Source: Rhizobium leguminosarum (lineage in GTDB: Bacteria > Pseudomonadota > Alphaproteobacteria > Rhizobiales > Rhizobiaceae). Taken from it: a stretch of DNA of 64,000 bases. The DNA is taken from NCBI RefSeq assembly GCF_001679785.1, contig NZ_CP016286.1, positions 2,356,001-2,420,000 on the forward strand, read 5' to 3'. Within the stretch, counting starts at the first letter, position 1. Each line of letters begins with the position of its first letter. The translations under genes were made by a program, and so were the position numbers. The notes under the pieces are model-generated. The model made no database searches. It saw only the letters and a program-made list of their open reading frames with translations, and had not been told where the DNA came from. Below, piece by piece: positions 45,428 through 53,352 of the stretch.

Positions 45428-45447
45428 AAATTTGTACGTACAATTTT
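45428..45447. promoter_or_regulatory. Near-perfect 20-bp palindrome, probable BrnA operator
   Basis: TTGTACGTACAA (45432-45443) is a perfect palindrome, extended by three more matching pairs with one mismatch. It lies directly upstream of the brnT start. BrnA antitoxins repress brnTA by binding such sites; the role here is inferred. Confidence 0.7.
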
Positions 45448-45459
45448 GTCGGATAAGAC

Positions 45460-45728
45460 ATGCCGCGGTTTCAATGGAACGACGAGAAGAACCGGACCAA
45501 CAAGGCCAAGCATGCGTATCCTTCGAGACAGCGTGTCTGATCTGGAATGATCCGCAGTATCTTCCCATTCCGGACGCGGTCTATGACGGCGAACAAAGAT
45601 GGCTGGCGATCGGCGTCGTGGGTTTAGTGACTGTACTGGTTGCCGTCCATATCATCCTCGGTGCCGAGGATGAAGAGACCGTCCGAGTGATCAGCGCTCG
45701 AAAGGCGACACGAGAGAAGACGATATGA
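45460..45728 (+). pseudogene. brnT: BrnT family toxin, frameshifted
   Basis: The start ATG at 45460 gives MPRFQWNDEKNRTNKAKHA, the BrnT N-terminus, but then runs to a stop at 45540. The rest of BrnT continues in another frame from about 45514: VSFETACLIWNDPQYLPIPD, then RWLAIGVVGLVTVLVAVH and VRVISARKATREKTI. One base missing near 45514 (within CATGCGTATCC, where CATGGCGTATCC would keep the frame) explains it. BrnT is a RelE-fold ribonuclease; unless frameshifting occurs the toxin is not made. Its end overlaps brnA (ATGA). Confidence 0.8.
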
Positions 45729-46012
45729 GCAATCGACCCCTAACTGACGCGCAGCTCGCCGAACTTCGGGCACTGGAGAAGCTTCCCGAAAAGAATATCG
45801 ACACTGGCGACATTCCTGAGATCACCGGCGAACAGTGGCGCCTTGCCCGCAAGGGCAATTTGTACCGGCCGCTGAAGCAATCGGTGACCATCCGCGTAGA
45901 CGCCGATATCCTAGACTGGTTCAAGAGCCATGCGGGCGGTCGCGGCTACCAGACGGATATCAATGCCGCGCTGCGCACCCACGTCGCCAGGCATCAAAAA
46001 GGAAGCGGCTGA
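45725..46012 (+). CDS. brnA: BrnA family antitoxin
   Basis: 95 residues with the C-terminal ribbon-helix-helix KQSVTIRVDADILDWFKSHAGGRGYQTDINAALRTHV, typical of BrnA. It appears intact. It should bind the palindrome upstream of brnT to repress the operon and neutralise BrnT. With the toxin frameshifted, the antitoxin is an orphan or acts on related toxins. Confidence 0.88.
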   Translation: MSNRPLTDAQLAELRALEKLPEKNIDTGDIPEITGEQWRLARKGNLYRPLKQSVTIRVDADILDWFKSHAGGRGYQTDINAALRTHVARHQKGSG

Positions 46013-46027
46013 CCGCTTCTTTTTCGC

Positions 46028-47758
46028 TTATTCCATCGGCACCGCCACGAACCGCAGATCGCCATTCGCCCCTGCGATCATCAGCTGGGCATTGCGGCGG
46101 CCTTCCTGTTTCAGCGCCTGCACCTTGGCGGCGACCGCATCCGGCGACTTCATGAACTCCTGCGCCACCTCGACGATGACATCGCCGGGCTTCAGCCCCT
46201 TTTCGGCCGAGGCGGAGCCGGGTGTCACCTCGGTTACGACGACGCCGTCGACGCTCTCGGCAATGCCAAAGGCTTTGCGCGTCTCGGGGCTCAAAAGCGA
46301 CAGCGACAGCCCGAGCACGTTCTTCGGTGTCGCCGCGTCCGGCGACACCTGGCCCTTATGCTGGTCGGGTGTATCAGGTCCAGGTTTGGCCTGATCGCCG
46401 GAATCCGGTTGGTCCATGTCACTGTTCTCGCCGGGATCCGGAATGATCACGCCGTCGTCCTGCGAGCCATCCGGTGCTGAATCGTCGGATGCAGCCGCCT
46501 GATCGCTGTCTTCGAGCCGGCCGAGCTTCACCTTGACGGTCTGCTCCTTGCCGTCGCGCAGCACCACCACGTCGACTTCCTTGCCGACAGTGCTTTCCGC
46601 CACGACGCGCGGCAGGTCGCGCATTTCGCTGACGGTCTTGCCGTCGAATTTCAAAATGACGTCGCCCGCCTTGATCGAACCGTCGTCGACGGGGCCGCCC
46701 TTGATGACGCCGGCGACCAGCGCACCCTTTGCGGTGTCGAGCCCGAGGCTGTCGGCGATATCGTCGGTCACCGGCTGTATGCGCACGCCGAGCCAGCCGC
46801 GCCGCGTCTCGCCATATTCCCGCAGCTGATCAACGACGCCGGAAGCAAGCTCCGACGGCACCGAAAAGCCGATGCCGATCGAGCCGCCGCTCGGCGAAAT
46901 GATCGCCGTGTTGATGCCGATCACTTCGCCCTTCATATTGAAGAGCGGACCGCCGGAATTGCCCTTGTTGATTGCCGCATCCGTCTGGATGAAGTTGTCG
47001 TAGGGGCCGGCATTGATGTTGCGGCCACGCCCAGAAATGATGCCGACCGTCACCGAACCGCCGAAGCCGAACGGATTGCCGATCGCCATCACCCAATCAC
47101 CGATGCGCATCGTGCTGGAATCGCCGAATTTCACGGATTTCAGCGGCGTCTTCGGCTCGACCTTCAGCACCGAAAGATCGGTCTTCGTATCGGTACCGAT
47201 CAGCTTTGCCTTGAGCTTCGAACCATTGGCGAAATTGATCTCGATATCGTCGGCGCCCTCGATCACGTGGTTGTTGGTGACGATATAGCCGGTCGGATCG
47301 ATGACGAAGCCGGAGCCAAGCGAGCTGACATTGTGGTTGCCGCCCTTGTTGCCTTGTTGCTTGTTGAAGAAGTCGTTGAAGAATTCCTGGAAAGGCGAGC
47401 CGTCGGGGGCGCGCGGCGCCGGACCCGCGCCCTCATCGTCCTTCACCTTCTGCGAGGTCGAGATGTTGACCACGGCGTCGAGCAGGCCTTCGGCAAGATC
47501 GGCGACGGAAGCCGGGCCGGTGTTGGGCACGGCGGCCTGGATCGGAGCGGTCTGCTGCGGTGCGACGGCTGCGGGAGGCGTAGGAGCGGGAGCAGCCGTT
47601 TCCGGAGTAGCTGGAGCGGGTGCAATAACCCCGGGTGCGGTCGTCTCAGGCGCGGTTTGCGCATAGGCCATCCCGCTCACGCCGGCTTGCGCCAGGATTG
47701 CGGCGCTGGCCATAAGCGCTAGCGTTCGTCTGAAGGGCGAGCGAATCGTGGGGGCCAT
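46028..47758 (-). CDS. degP: Periplasmic serine protease of the Do/DegP family
   Basis: 576 residues (an ATG one codon earlier is possible). A signal peptide (about 1-34, ending AYAQ), a linker rich in Ala/Pro, the trypsin-like domain with His in IVTNNHVIEGADD, Asp in KTDLSVLKV and Ser in INKGNSGGPLFN, then two PDZ domains (GWLGVRIQPV and SPETRKAFGI onward). It degrades or refolds damaged periplasmic proteins. It lies after hflKC in the same direction but behind a strong terminator. Confidence 0.93.
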   Translation of the reverse strand: MAPTIRSPFRRTLALMASAAILAQAGVSGMAYAQTAPETTAPGVIAPAPATPETAAPAPTPPAAVAPQQTAPIQAAVPNTGPASVADLAEGLLDAVVNISTSQKVKDDEGAGPAPRAPDGSPFQEFFNDFFNKQQGNKGGNHNVSSLGSGFVIDPTGYIVTNNHVIEGADDIEINFANGSKLKAKLIGTDTKTDLSVLKVEPKTPLKSVKFGDSSTMRIGDWVMAIGNPFGFGGSVTVGIISGRGRNINAGPYDNFIQTDAAINKGNSGGPLFNMKGEVIGINTAIISPSGGSIGIGFSVPSELASGVVDQLREYGETRRGWLGVRIQPVTDDIADSLGLDTAKGALVAGVIKGGPVDDGSIKAGDVILKFDGKTVSEMRDLPRVVAESTVGKEVDVVVLRDGKEQTVKVKLGRLEDSDQAAASDDSAPDGSQDDGVIIPDPGENSDMDQPDSGDQAKPGPDTPDQHKGQVSPDAATPKNVLGLSLSLLSPETRKAFGIAESVDGVVVTEVTPGSASAEKGLKPGDVIVEVAQEFMKSPDAVAAKVQALKQEGRRNAQLMIAGANGDLRFVAVPME

Positions 47759-47889
47759 CAAGCTTCCTCATAAGGGTGCATGCGCACATTGAGCATCAGC
47801 ATAAGGCGGAATGATGGAGGGTGAAATCACCTTTTCGCGAAATCCCCGTGCAATGTGACGTGGCCTCGCAAAAGCCGGATCGTCTCAAT

Positions 47890-47935
47890 CATTCCACGAA
47901 AAAAGGGCCAGCCATTCCACGAAAAAAGGGCCAGC
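47890..47935. repeat. 23-bp perfect tandem duplication
   Basis: The 23-base unit starting CATTCCACGAAAAAAGGGCC occurs twice in a row (47890-47912, 47913-47935). It contains the T-tract and 3' arm of the hflC terminator, so that half-terminator was duplicated. Confidence 0.92.
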
Positions 47936-47951
47936 GCTCGGGCCGGCCCTT
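47920..47951 (-). terminator. Strong terminator after hflC
   Basis: On the minus strand AAGGGCCGGC pairs with GCTGGCCCTT over ten positions (one G-U), then six T. It ends the hflKC operon before degP. Confidence 0.9.
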
Positions 47952-47982
47952 CCGAAATTGTCGGTGGTCGTTTCGCTGGCTG

Positions 47983-48945
47983 TCAGTTCGCCGGGACCGG
48001 TGCTGCGGGAGCAACTGCGCCCGGAACTGCCGGAACTGGCGCGGCCGGATTTGTCGGCTGCAGGGTGCCGGCGGCATTGTCGAAATAGCGGAAGAATTCC
48101 GAATTCGGCGACAGCACCAGCGTCGTGTCCTGCGACGAGAGAGCGGAGGAATAGGCCGCCATCGAGCGATAGAACTCGAAGAAGGCTGGATCCTTGCTGA
48201 AGACTTCGGCAAAGACGCGGTTTCGTTCCGCATCGCCCTGGCCTCGAAGGATTTCCGCATCGCGCTGGGCGCCCGCGGTGAACTCGACAACCTGACGGTC
48301 GGCGATGGCGCGCCGCCGCTGGCCTTCCTCATTGCCCTCGGCACGGATGCGCTCGGCCTCTGCAAGGCGTTCCGAACGCATGGCGTTATAGGTGTTGGGT
48401 GCAACCTCCGGCGAAAGGTCGGTGCGGCGGATGCGAACGTCGTCTATATGCAGGCCGAGATTTTCGGCATCCGTGCGCAGGTCGTCGCGAATCTCCAGCA
48501 TCATCGCGACACGCTCTTCCGAGAGAGCGGCATTGTAGTCACGCAGACCGTAGACACGGCGAAGCGATGAATCGAGCTGCGCTCTCAACCGCGCTTCCGC
48601 GGCTTCGCGATCGCCCGAGACCGTTTCGCGGAAGCGGCGAACATCCGAGATGTTATAGATCACGAAGGCATCGACGTCGAAGGTCTGGCCATCCTGGACC
48701 TGAACGCGAATATTGTCGAGATCGAGCCTCAGCGCCTGCTTTTCGACCAGCTGAACGCGGTCGGCATCCATGAAGCCGAAGGGCAGCTTGAAATAAATGC
48801 CAGGCTCGGTCTTGACCGACTGGATCTGGCCGAAACGGACGACGATGGCCTGCTCGCGTGCATTCACCACGAAGATGGACGAATAAAGCCCGACCAGCAC
48901 GATGGCGAGGATGATGAGAATGATGGGAAGTCTGTTCGATGTCAT
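47983..48945 (-). CDS. hflC: HflC subunit of the FtsH modulator complex
   Basis: 320 residues. One N-terminal membrane anchor (LPIILIILAIVLVGLYSSIFVV) and a SPFH/band 7 domain (REQAIVVRFGQIQSVKTEPGIYFKLPF). HflC with HflK forms a large cage around FtsH protease in the inner membrane and controls its activity. It starts three bases after hflK. Confidence 0.95.
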   Translation of the reverse strand: MTSNRLPIILIILAIVLVGLYSSIFVVNAREQAIVVRFGQIQSVKTEPGIYFKLPFGFMDADRVQLVEKQALRLDLDNIRVQVQDGQTFDVDAFVIYNISDVRRFRETVSGDREAAEARLRAQLDSSLRRVYGLRDYNAALSEERVAMMLEIRDDLRTDAENLGLHIDDVRIRRTDLSPEVAPNTYNAMRSERLAEAERIRAEGNEEGQRRRAIADRQVVEFTAGAQRDAEILRGQGDAERNRVFAEVFSKDPAFFEFYRSMAAYSSALSSQDTTLVLSPNSEFFRYFDNAAGTLQPTNPAAPVPAVPGAVAPAAPVPAN

Positions 48946-48948
48946 GAC

Positions 48949-50031
48949 TCAACCTCCCTGCTGCGCAGGCTTGCCGAGCTCATTGAGCGGCAGATAGGGC
49001 AGGACGCCCTGCTTCTCGTCGATAATGACCTTCCGGGAATTCTTCAGCACCTGCTCCATCGTTTCGAGATACAACCGCTTGCGGGTCACGTCGGGCGCCT
49101 TCGAATATTCGTCGTTGATCGCCGTGAATCGCTGCGCTTCACCTTCCGCCTCCTTCACGACGCGGTCTTTGTAAGCGGCTGCATCTTCACGGATTCTGGC
49201 CGCATCGCCTCGCGCTTGGCCGAGCTTCTGGTTCGTGTAGCGATTGGCCTCTTCGATCGTGCTGTCGCGGTCACGGCCGGCACGCTGCACTTCTTCGAAA
49301 GCATCGGCGACTTCCCGCGGCGGCGCCACGTTTTGGATCGTCACGCCGGTCACGGTCACGCCCGCGCCATAGCGGTTCATCGTGTCCTGCAGGATATTGA
49401 GCACGTCCACTTCGATCGGCTGGCGATTGCTGCGGAAGGCGTCCTGCGCCGGACGTCGGCCGACGATCTCACGCATGGCACTGTCGGAAACCTGCTGCAA
49501 GGTCTCTGCCGGATTTTCGACGTTGAAGAGATAGGCCTTGGGATCGCTGACGGTGTAAAAGACCGCGAACTGCACGTTGATGACGCTTTTGTCGCTGGAC
49601 AGCATCAGGCCGTTCGAAGACGAGGCCGAAGTCGCCCCGATGTTCAGCTGCTGTACGGTCACCTTGACCGTCTCCACTGTTTCCATCGGCCAAAAGTGGA
49701 AATGCAGGCCCGGCATGGAAATCTCGTCCTTCGGCGTGCCGAACCGCAGCTCGACGCCGCGTTCGTCCGGCTGCACGACATAAATGCACTGGATCAGCCA
49801 GAAGACCGCGACGATCGCCGCGACGATCACTGCCACGCCGCCGTTGAAGCCGCCGGGAATGATGTTGCGCAGCTGGTCCTGGCCGCGCCGGATAATATCT
49901 TCCAGATCAGGCGGTCCGCCCTTGCCGCCGCCACCGCGCGGCCGGTTCGGCCCCTGTCCCCATGGTCCCTGATTATTACCGCCGCCGCCGCCCCAAGGGC
50001 CGCCGCCGCCATTCTGATTGCTCCAGGGCAT
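48949..50031 (-). CDS. hflK: HflK subunit of the FtsH modulator complex
   Basis: 360 residues from MPWSNQNGGG at 50031 (AGG upstream); upstream open frame to 50133 lacks similarity. A Gly-rich N-terminal tail, one membrane segment (GVAVIVAAIVAVFWLIQCIY), and an SPFH domain (VVQPDERGVELRFGTPKDEISMPGLHFHFWP). Partner of HflC. Downstream of folA by about 150 bases in the same direction. Confidence 0.95.
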   Translation of the reverse strand: MPWSNQNGGGGPWGGGGGNNQGPWGQGPNRPRGGGGKGGPPDLEDIIRRGQDQLRNIIPGGFNGGVAVIVAAIVAVFWLIQCIYVVQPDERGVELRFGTPKDEISMPGLHFHFWPMETVETVKVTVQQLNIGATSASSSNGLMLSSDKSVINVQFAVFYTVSDPKAYLFNVENPAETLQQVSDSAMREIVGRRPAQDAFRSNRQPIEVDVLNILQDTMNRYGAGVTVTGVTIQNVAPPREVADAFEEVQRAGRDRDSTIEEANRYTNQKLGQARGDAARIREDAAAYKDRVVKEAEGEAQRFTAINDEYSKAPDVTRKRLYLETMEQVLKNSRKVIIDEKQGVLPYLPLNELGKPAQQGG

Positions 50032-50179
50032 CAAAACCTCGTTGTTCGTTAAGTCTCCACGCATCCGAAACCGTGGGGGCTGACCGGCGAATGCGTTGGT
50101 GACCGTTATAGGTATCAGCGCATCGGCTTTCAACGCAGCGTGAGAAACTTGGTCAATTTAATTGGAAAATAGTTCATTT

Positions 50180-50698
50180 TCAGGCGTAACGGCGTTCGTA
50201 GACGATGAAACGCGTGGGATAACTGTCCTTTTCGCCGGCTGGAACCGCGATCACCTCCCCCGCCTGCCAGATGCCGGGATCGATCGCGGGAAACGACGCG
50301 TCTCCGTCGAGATCGGCCTCGACATGCGTGATGCACATCCGGTCGGCAAGAGCGATCGCCTGCGCATAGACCTGCCCGCCGCCGATAATGCAGATCTCGT
50401 CGACGCCGGTTTCGAGCGCCAGCCTGCCGGCCGCCGTCATCGCCTCGGACAGCGAATGGGCCATGGAGACATCGGGATGGTCTATCGCCGCTTGCCGCGA
50501 AATGACGACGTTCGGCCGTCCCGGCAGTGGCTTGCCGATCGAATCGTAAGTCCTGCGGCCCATCACGACAGGCTTTCCCAATGTCAGCGCCTTGAAGCGC
50601 TTCAGATCGCTCGAAAGCCGCCACGGCATATCGCCGTCGCGGCCGATAATGCCGTTGCGGGCAACCGCGGCGATAATGGTCCTGCGAATGTCGGCCAT
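50180..50698 (-). CDS. folA: Dihydrofolate reductase
   Basis: 172 residues from MADIRRTIIAAVARNGIIG at 50698. Conserved: GDMPWRLSSDLKRFKALT with active-site Asp, VVMGRRTYDSIGKPLPGRPNVVISR, and the C-terminal GGGQVYAQAIALADRMCITHV. It makes tetrahydrofolate with NADPH and is the target of trimethoprim. It starts 13 bases after thyA, the usual functional pair since ThyA produces dihydrofolate. Confidence 0.95.
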   Translation of the reverse strand: MADIRRTIIAAVARNGIIGRDGDMPWRLSSDLKRFKALTLGKPVVMGRRTYDSIGKPLPGRPNVVISRQAAIDHPDVSMAHSLSEAMTAAGRLALETGVDEICIIGGGQVYAQAIALADRMCITHVEADLDGDASFPAIDPGIWQAGEVIAVPAGEKDSYPTRFIVYERRYA

Positions 50699-50711
50699 GA
50701 AATATCCCGGA

Positions 50712-51506
50712 TCAGACGGCGATCGGCGCCTTGATGCTGGCATCGGCCTCGTAGCCGATCAGCTCGAAATCGTCGAAGGTGAAGCCGAAAATGTCCTTCA
50801 CATCAGGATTGATGCGCATGAAGGGCAGCGGCTTCGGCCGGCGCGCCAGCTGCAGCTTCGCCTGGTCGAAATGGTTGTGATAGAGATGGGCGTCGCCGAG
50901 CGTGTGGACGAAATCGCCGGGCTTCAGCCCGGTCACCTGAGCCACCATCATCGTCAGCAGCGCATAGGAGGCGATGTTGAACGGCACGCCGAGGAAGATA
51001 TCGGCCGAGCGCTGGTAGAGCTGGCAGGAAAGCTTGCCATCAGCCACATAGAACTGGAACAGGCAATGGCAGGGCGGCAGCGCCATTTCGTCCACTTCGG
51101 CCGGATTCCAGGCCGAGACGATGTGGCGGCGCGAATTCGGGTTGTTGACGATGCCTTTGACCAGATTGGCGATCTGGTCGATATGGCCGCCGTCGGGCGC
51201 TGGCCAGGAGCGCCATTGGGCGCCGTAGACCGGCCCAAGATCGCCGTTTTCATCGGCCCATTCGTCCCAGATCGAAACGCCGTTCTCCTTGAGATAGCGG
51301 ATGTTCGTCTCGCCCTTCAGGAACCAGAGAAGCTCGTGGATGATCGAGCGCAGATGCAGCTTCTTCGTGGTAAGGACGGGGAAGCCTTCTTCGAGGTCGA
51401 AACGCATCTGGTAACCAAAGACCGAGCGCGTGCCGGTGCCGGTGCGGTCGCCCCGGTCGGAGCCCTTTTCCATCACATGATTCAAGAGATCGAGATATTG
51501 CTTCAT
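50712..51506 (-). CDS. thyA: Thymidylate synthase
   Basis: 264 residues, identical in length to E. coli ThyA. The catalytic Cys146 is in [12 protein letters not shown]; the N-terminal [26 protein letters not shown] and the [19 protein letters not shown] segment are conserved. It methylates dUMP to dTMP with methylene-tetrahydrofolate. The frame runs on upstream to 51824 but over the ssrA gene, so the ATG at 51506 is chosen. Confidence 0.96.
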   Translation of the reverse strand: MKQYLDLLNHVMEKGSDRGDRTGTGTRSVFGYQMRFDLEEGFPVLTTKKLHLRSIIHELLWFLKGETNIRYLKENGVSIWDEWADENGDLGPVYGAQWRSWPAPDGGHIDQIANLVKGIVNNPNSRRHIVSAWNPAEVDEMALPPCHCLFQFYVADGKLSCQLYQRSADIFLGVPFNIASYALLTMMVAQVTGLKPGDFVHTLGDAHLYHNHFDQAKLQLARRPKPLPFMRINPDVKDIFGFTFDDFELIGYEADASIKAPIAV

Positions 51507-51661
51507 GTCGCGCTGATTCCGTTTCGGCCAATTTAAGCCTTCGGAACTGGGAAACCAATCACCGGCGGGCATTTTCCCAATGTTTCTGATGGGTCGCATA
51601 ACGCTTTTATGACGTTTGCCCTTTCCTTGGGCTGAGGAAACCACTATATCAGCCTTGCCGG

Positions 51662-51975
51662 CTTTCGGGTCGGCTATGGCGATAAATGAGCGGTGTAATA
51701 AACCTATTGGACCCGGGGGCGGTACCCGGCGCCTCCACCAAAAACCGGCGGCCTTAGAGGCCGGCTTTTGATGGGGGCGAAACAGGATCGACAAGGGTGT
51801 AAAGATCGTCTTTTTGCTCGGCATTGTACCGCCGTTATCGGGCTAAAATTGTAGTTGCAAACGACAACTATGCGGAAGCTCGTCTCGCTGCTTAATCGCG
51901 GTGTGACACTTCAATCAAAGTCCTAGTGGTTCGCACCTCTAGGCGGGGTCCGAAGGCACCTGGCAACAGAAGCCT
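51662..51975 (+). ncRNA. ssrA: Circularly permuted (two-piece) tmRNA
   Basis: The acceptor piece comes first and ends CGCCTCCACCA at 51740. A 32-base spacer with its own hairpin (51741-51772) follows. The coding piece starts GGGGGCG at 51773 and carries the tag reading frame 51857-51895, encoding ANDNYAEARLAA and a TAA stop. GGGGGCG pairs with CGCCTCC over seven positions and has G-U as the third pair, the mark read by alanyl-tRNA synthetase. tmRNA rescues stalled ribosomes and tags the peptide for degradation. The outer ends are approximate. Confidence 0.93.
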
Positions 51976-52108
51976 TCACCTTCTCCCTGCCGCCGAAATC
52001 ATGTATGCTGCTTAAAAACGTGACTCGGCTCCGGTCTTTCCCAAGGCGCCCGGACGTGGCATACAACCTTGTGAAAAGACTTCCGAACCGACGAAAGACA
52101 GGAAAAGC

Positions 52109-52624
52109 ATGGGGCAGGATCATATCCGCTACGACATTCTGGCACAGGATGCACTTCGCGGCGTCATCCGCAAGGTTTTGGCGGAAGTCGCAGCGACGGG
52201 CCGTCTGCCCGGTGATCATCACTTCTTCATCACCTTCCTCACGGGCGCCACCGGCGTGCGCATCTCCCAGCACCTGAAGTCGAAATACCCCGAGCAGATG
52301 ACCATCGTCATCCAGCACCAGTTCTGGGACATGAAGATCACCGAGACGCATTTCGAGATCGGTCTTTCCTTCTCAGACGTTCCGGAAAAGCTGGTCATTC
52401 CATTCAATGCGATCCGCGGCTTCTACGATCCCTCCGTCAACTTCGAGCTCGAATTCGACGTACCGCTCGCCGATGGCGAGGAATTGCCGTCCGGCGAAAT
52501 CACCGCCTATCCGGTGGATGCGGCAGGAAAGCCCGATGACGCCGCAGGCGCAAAACCCGCCGACGGCGAGGAGAAGAAACCGGGCTCCGTCGTCTCGCTC
52601 GACTCCTTCCGCAAGAAGCAGTGA
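52109..52624 (+). CDS. sspB: SspB, ClpXP adaptor protein (alphaproteobacterial type)
   Basis: 171 residues. It has the SspB substrate-binding domain (about 1-125: YDILAQDALRGVIRKVLAEVAATGRLPGDHHFFITF and LVIPFNAIRGFYDPSVNFELEF). After a long Ala/Gly/Lys linker comes a short C-terminal ClpX-binding tail (SVVSLDSFRKKQ). SspB delivers ssrA-tagged proteins to ClpXP. Here the gene lies only 130 bases after ssrA itself. A strong terminator follows. Confidence 0.93.
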   Translation: MGQDHIRYDILAQDALRGVIRKVLAEVAATGRLPGDHHFFITFLTGATGVRISQHLKSKYPEQMTIVIQHQFWDMKITETHFEIGLSFSDVPEKLVIPFNAIRGFYDPSVNFELEFDVPLADGEELPSGEITAYPVDAAGKPDDAAGAKPADGEEKKPGSVVSLDSFRKKQ

Positions 52625-52630
52625 TTTGAA

Positions 52631-52653
52631 GGGAGGCCAAGCCTCCCTTTTTC
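52631..52653 (+). terminator. Terminator after sspB
   Basis: GGGAGGC and GCCTCCC pair perfectly around CAA and are followed by TTTTTC, six bases after the sspB stop. Confidence 0.9.
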
Positions 52654-52673
52654 GTGAGGGTCCAGGCAACCGC

Positions 52674-52868
52674 ATGAGCGCCGAAATCATCAATCTGCGC
52701 CAGTTCCGCAAGAAGCAGGCTCGCTCCGAAAAGGAGAAGCAGGCCGAACAGAACCGCGTCTCCTTTGGCCGCACCAAGGCCGAGAAGCAGCTGACACGCA
52801 GCCTGAACAACAAAGCCGACAAAGCCCATCGCGACGGCCGGATCGAGACGGATGACGACGGCGCGTGA
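52674..52868 (+). CDS. Small DUF4169 family protein
   Basis: 64 residues, MSAEIINLRQFRKKQARSEKEKQAEQ and onward, very rich in Lys, Arg, Gln and Glu; probably one long helix. It matches the DUF4169 family, of unknown function and common beside sspB in rhizobia from memory. A GAGGG lies about 15 bases upstream, so translation may be modest. It starts 50 bases after sspB, beyond the terminator. Confidence 0.8.
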   Translation: MSAEIINLRQFRKKQARSEKEKQAEQNRVSFGRTKAEKQLTRSLNNKADKAHRDGRIETDDDGA

Positions 52869-53020
52869 CGGTTTCACGCAACGCGTGAAAAGCTGGAATG
52901 GATTCTGCGATCAGCCACTTGCGCCCTTTCCTTGAAGCGATCTGCCAACCCACGCTTAATTTGATAGAAAGTCCGGAGCGCGTCTCGGACGCGCTGTGCT
53001 CTCCGGGATGTGAAGGCCCC

Positions 53021-53245
53021 ATGATTCGCAAGCATTCGGCGACATTGCACGGCCATCGCACCAGTTTCTCGCTGGAGGATGAGTTCTGGGCCGAGCTGAA
53101 GACGATCGCCGCCGCCCGTTCGATGCCGCTCGCCGCCCTGATCTCCGAAATCGACGACCACCGCCCACCGGACAGCAACCTGTCCTCGGCGCTGCGCTTG
53201 CATGTGCTTTCCTGGCTGCAGGCCGGCGGCGACCGCCAACCCTGA
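53021..53245 (+). CDS. Ribbon-helix-helix protein (RHH_4 type)
   Basis: 74 residues from the ATG at 53021. MIRKHSATLHGHRTSFSLEDEFWAELKTIAAARSMPLAALISEIDDH matches RHH_4 proteins, likely DNA-binding dimers of unknown target. The frame extends to 52898 without similarity. It shares direction with sspB and the DUF4169 gene. Confidence 0.82.
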   Translation: MIRKHSATLHGHRTSFSLEDEFWAELKTIAAARSMPLAALISEIDDHRPPDSNLSSALRLHVLSWLQAGGDRQP

Positions 53246-53352
53246 CGCGGGGCATGATGCGTGTTGCTCAAGATCTGGTGGCGATTTGGGACGACGGCAT
53301 CAATGAAAACAAAGGCCTGACGCGCTATGCATAAATCAGATTCTCTGCGCTT

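Noticed and set aside
47890..47935. CRISPR-like repeat
   Set aside because: Only two directly adjoining copies without a spacer; it is a tandem duplication of terminator sequence.
50712..51824. A longer thyA reading frame reaching into ssrA
   Set aside because: The first 106 codons lie over the tmRNA spacer and acceptor piece; ThyA homology begins exactly at the ATG at 51506, giving the standard 264 residues.
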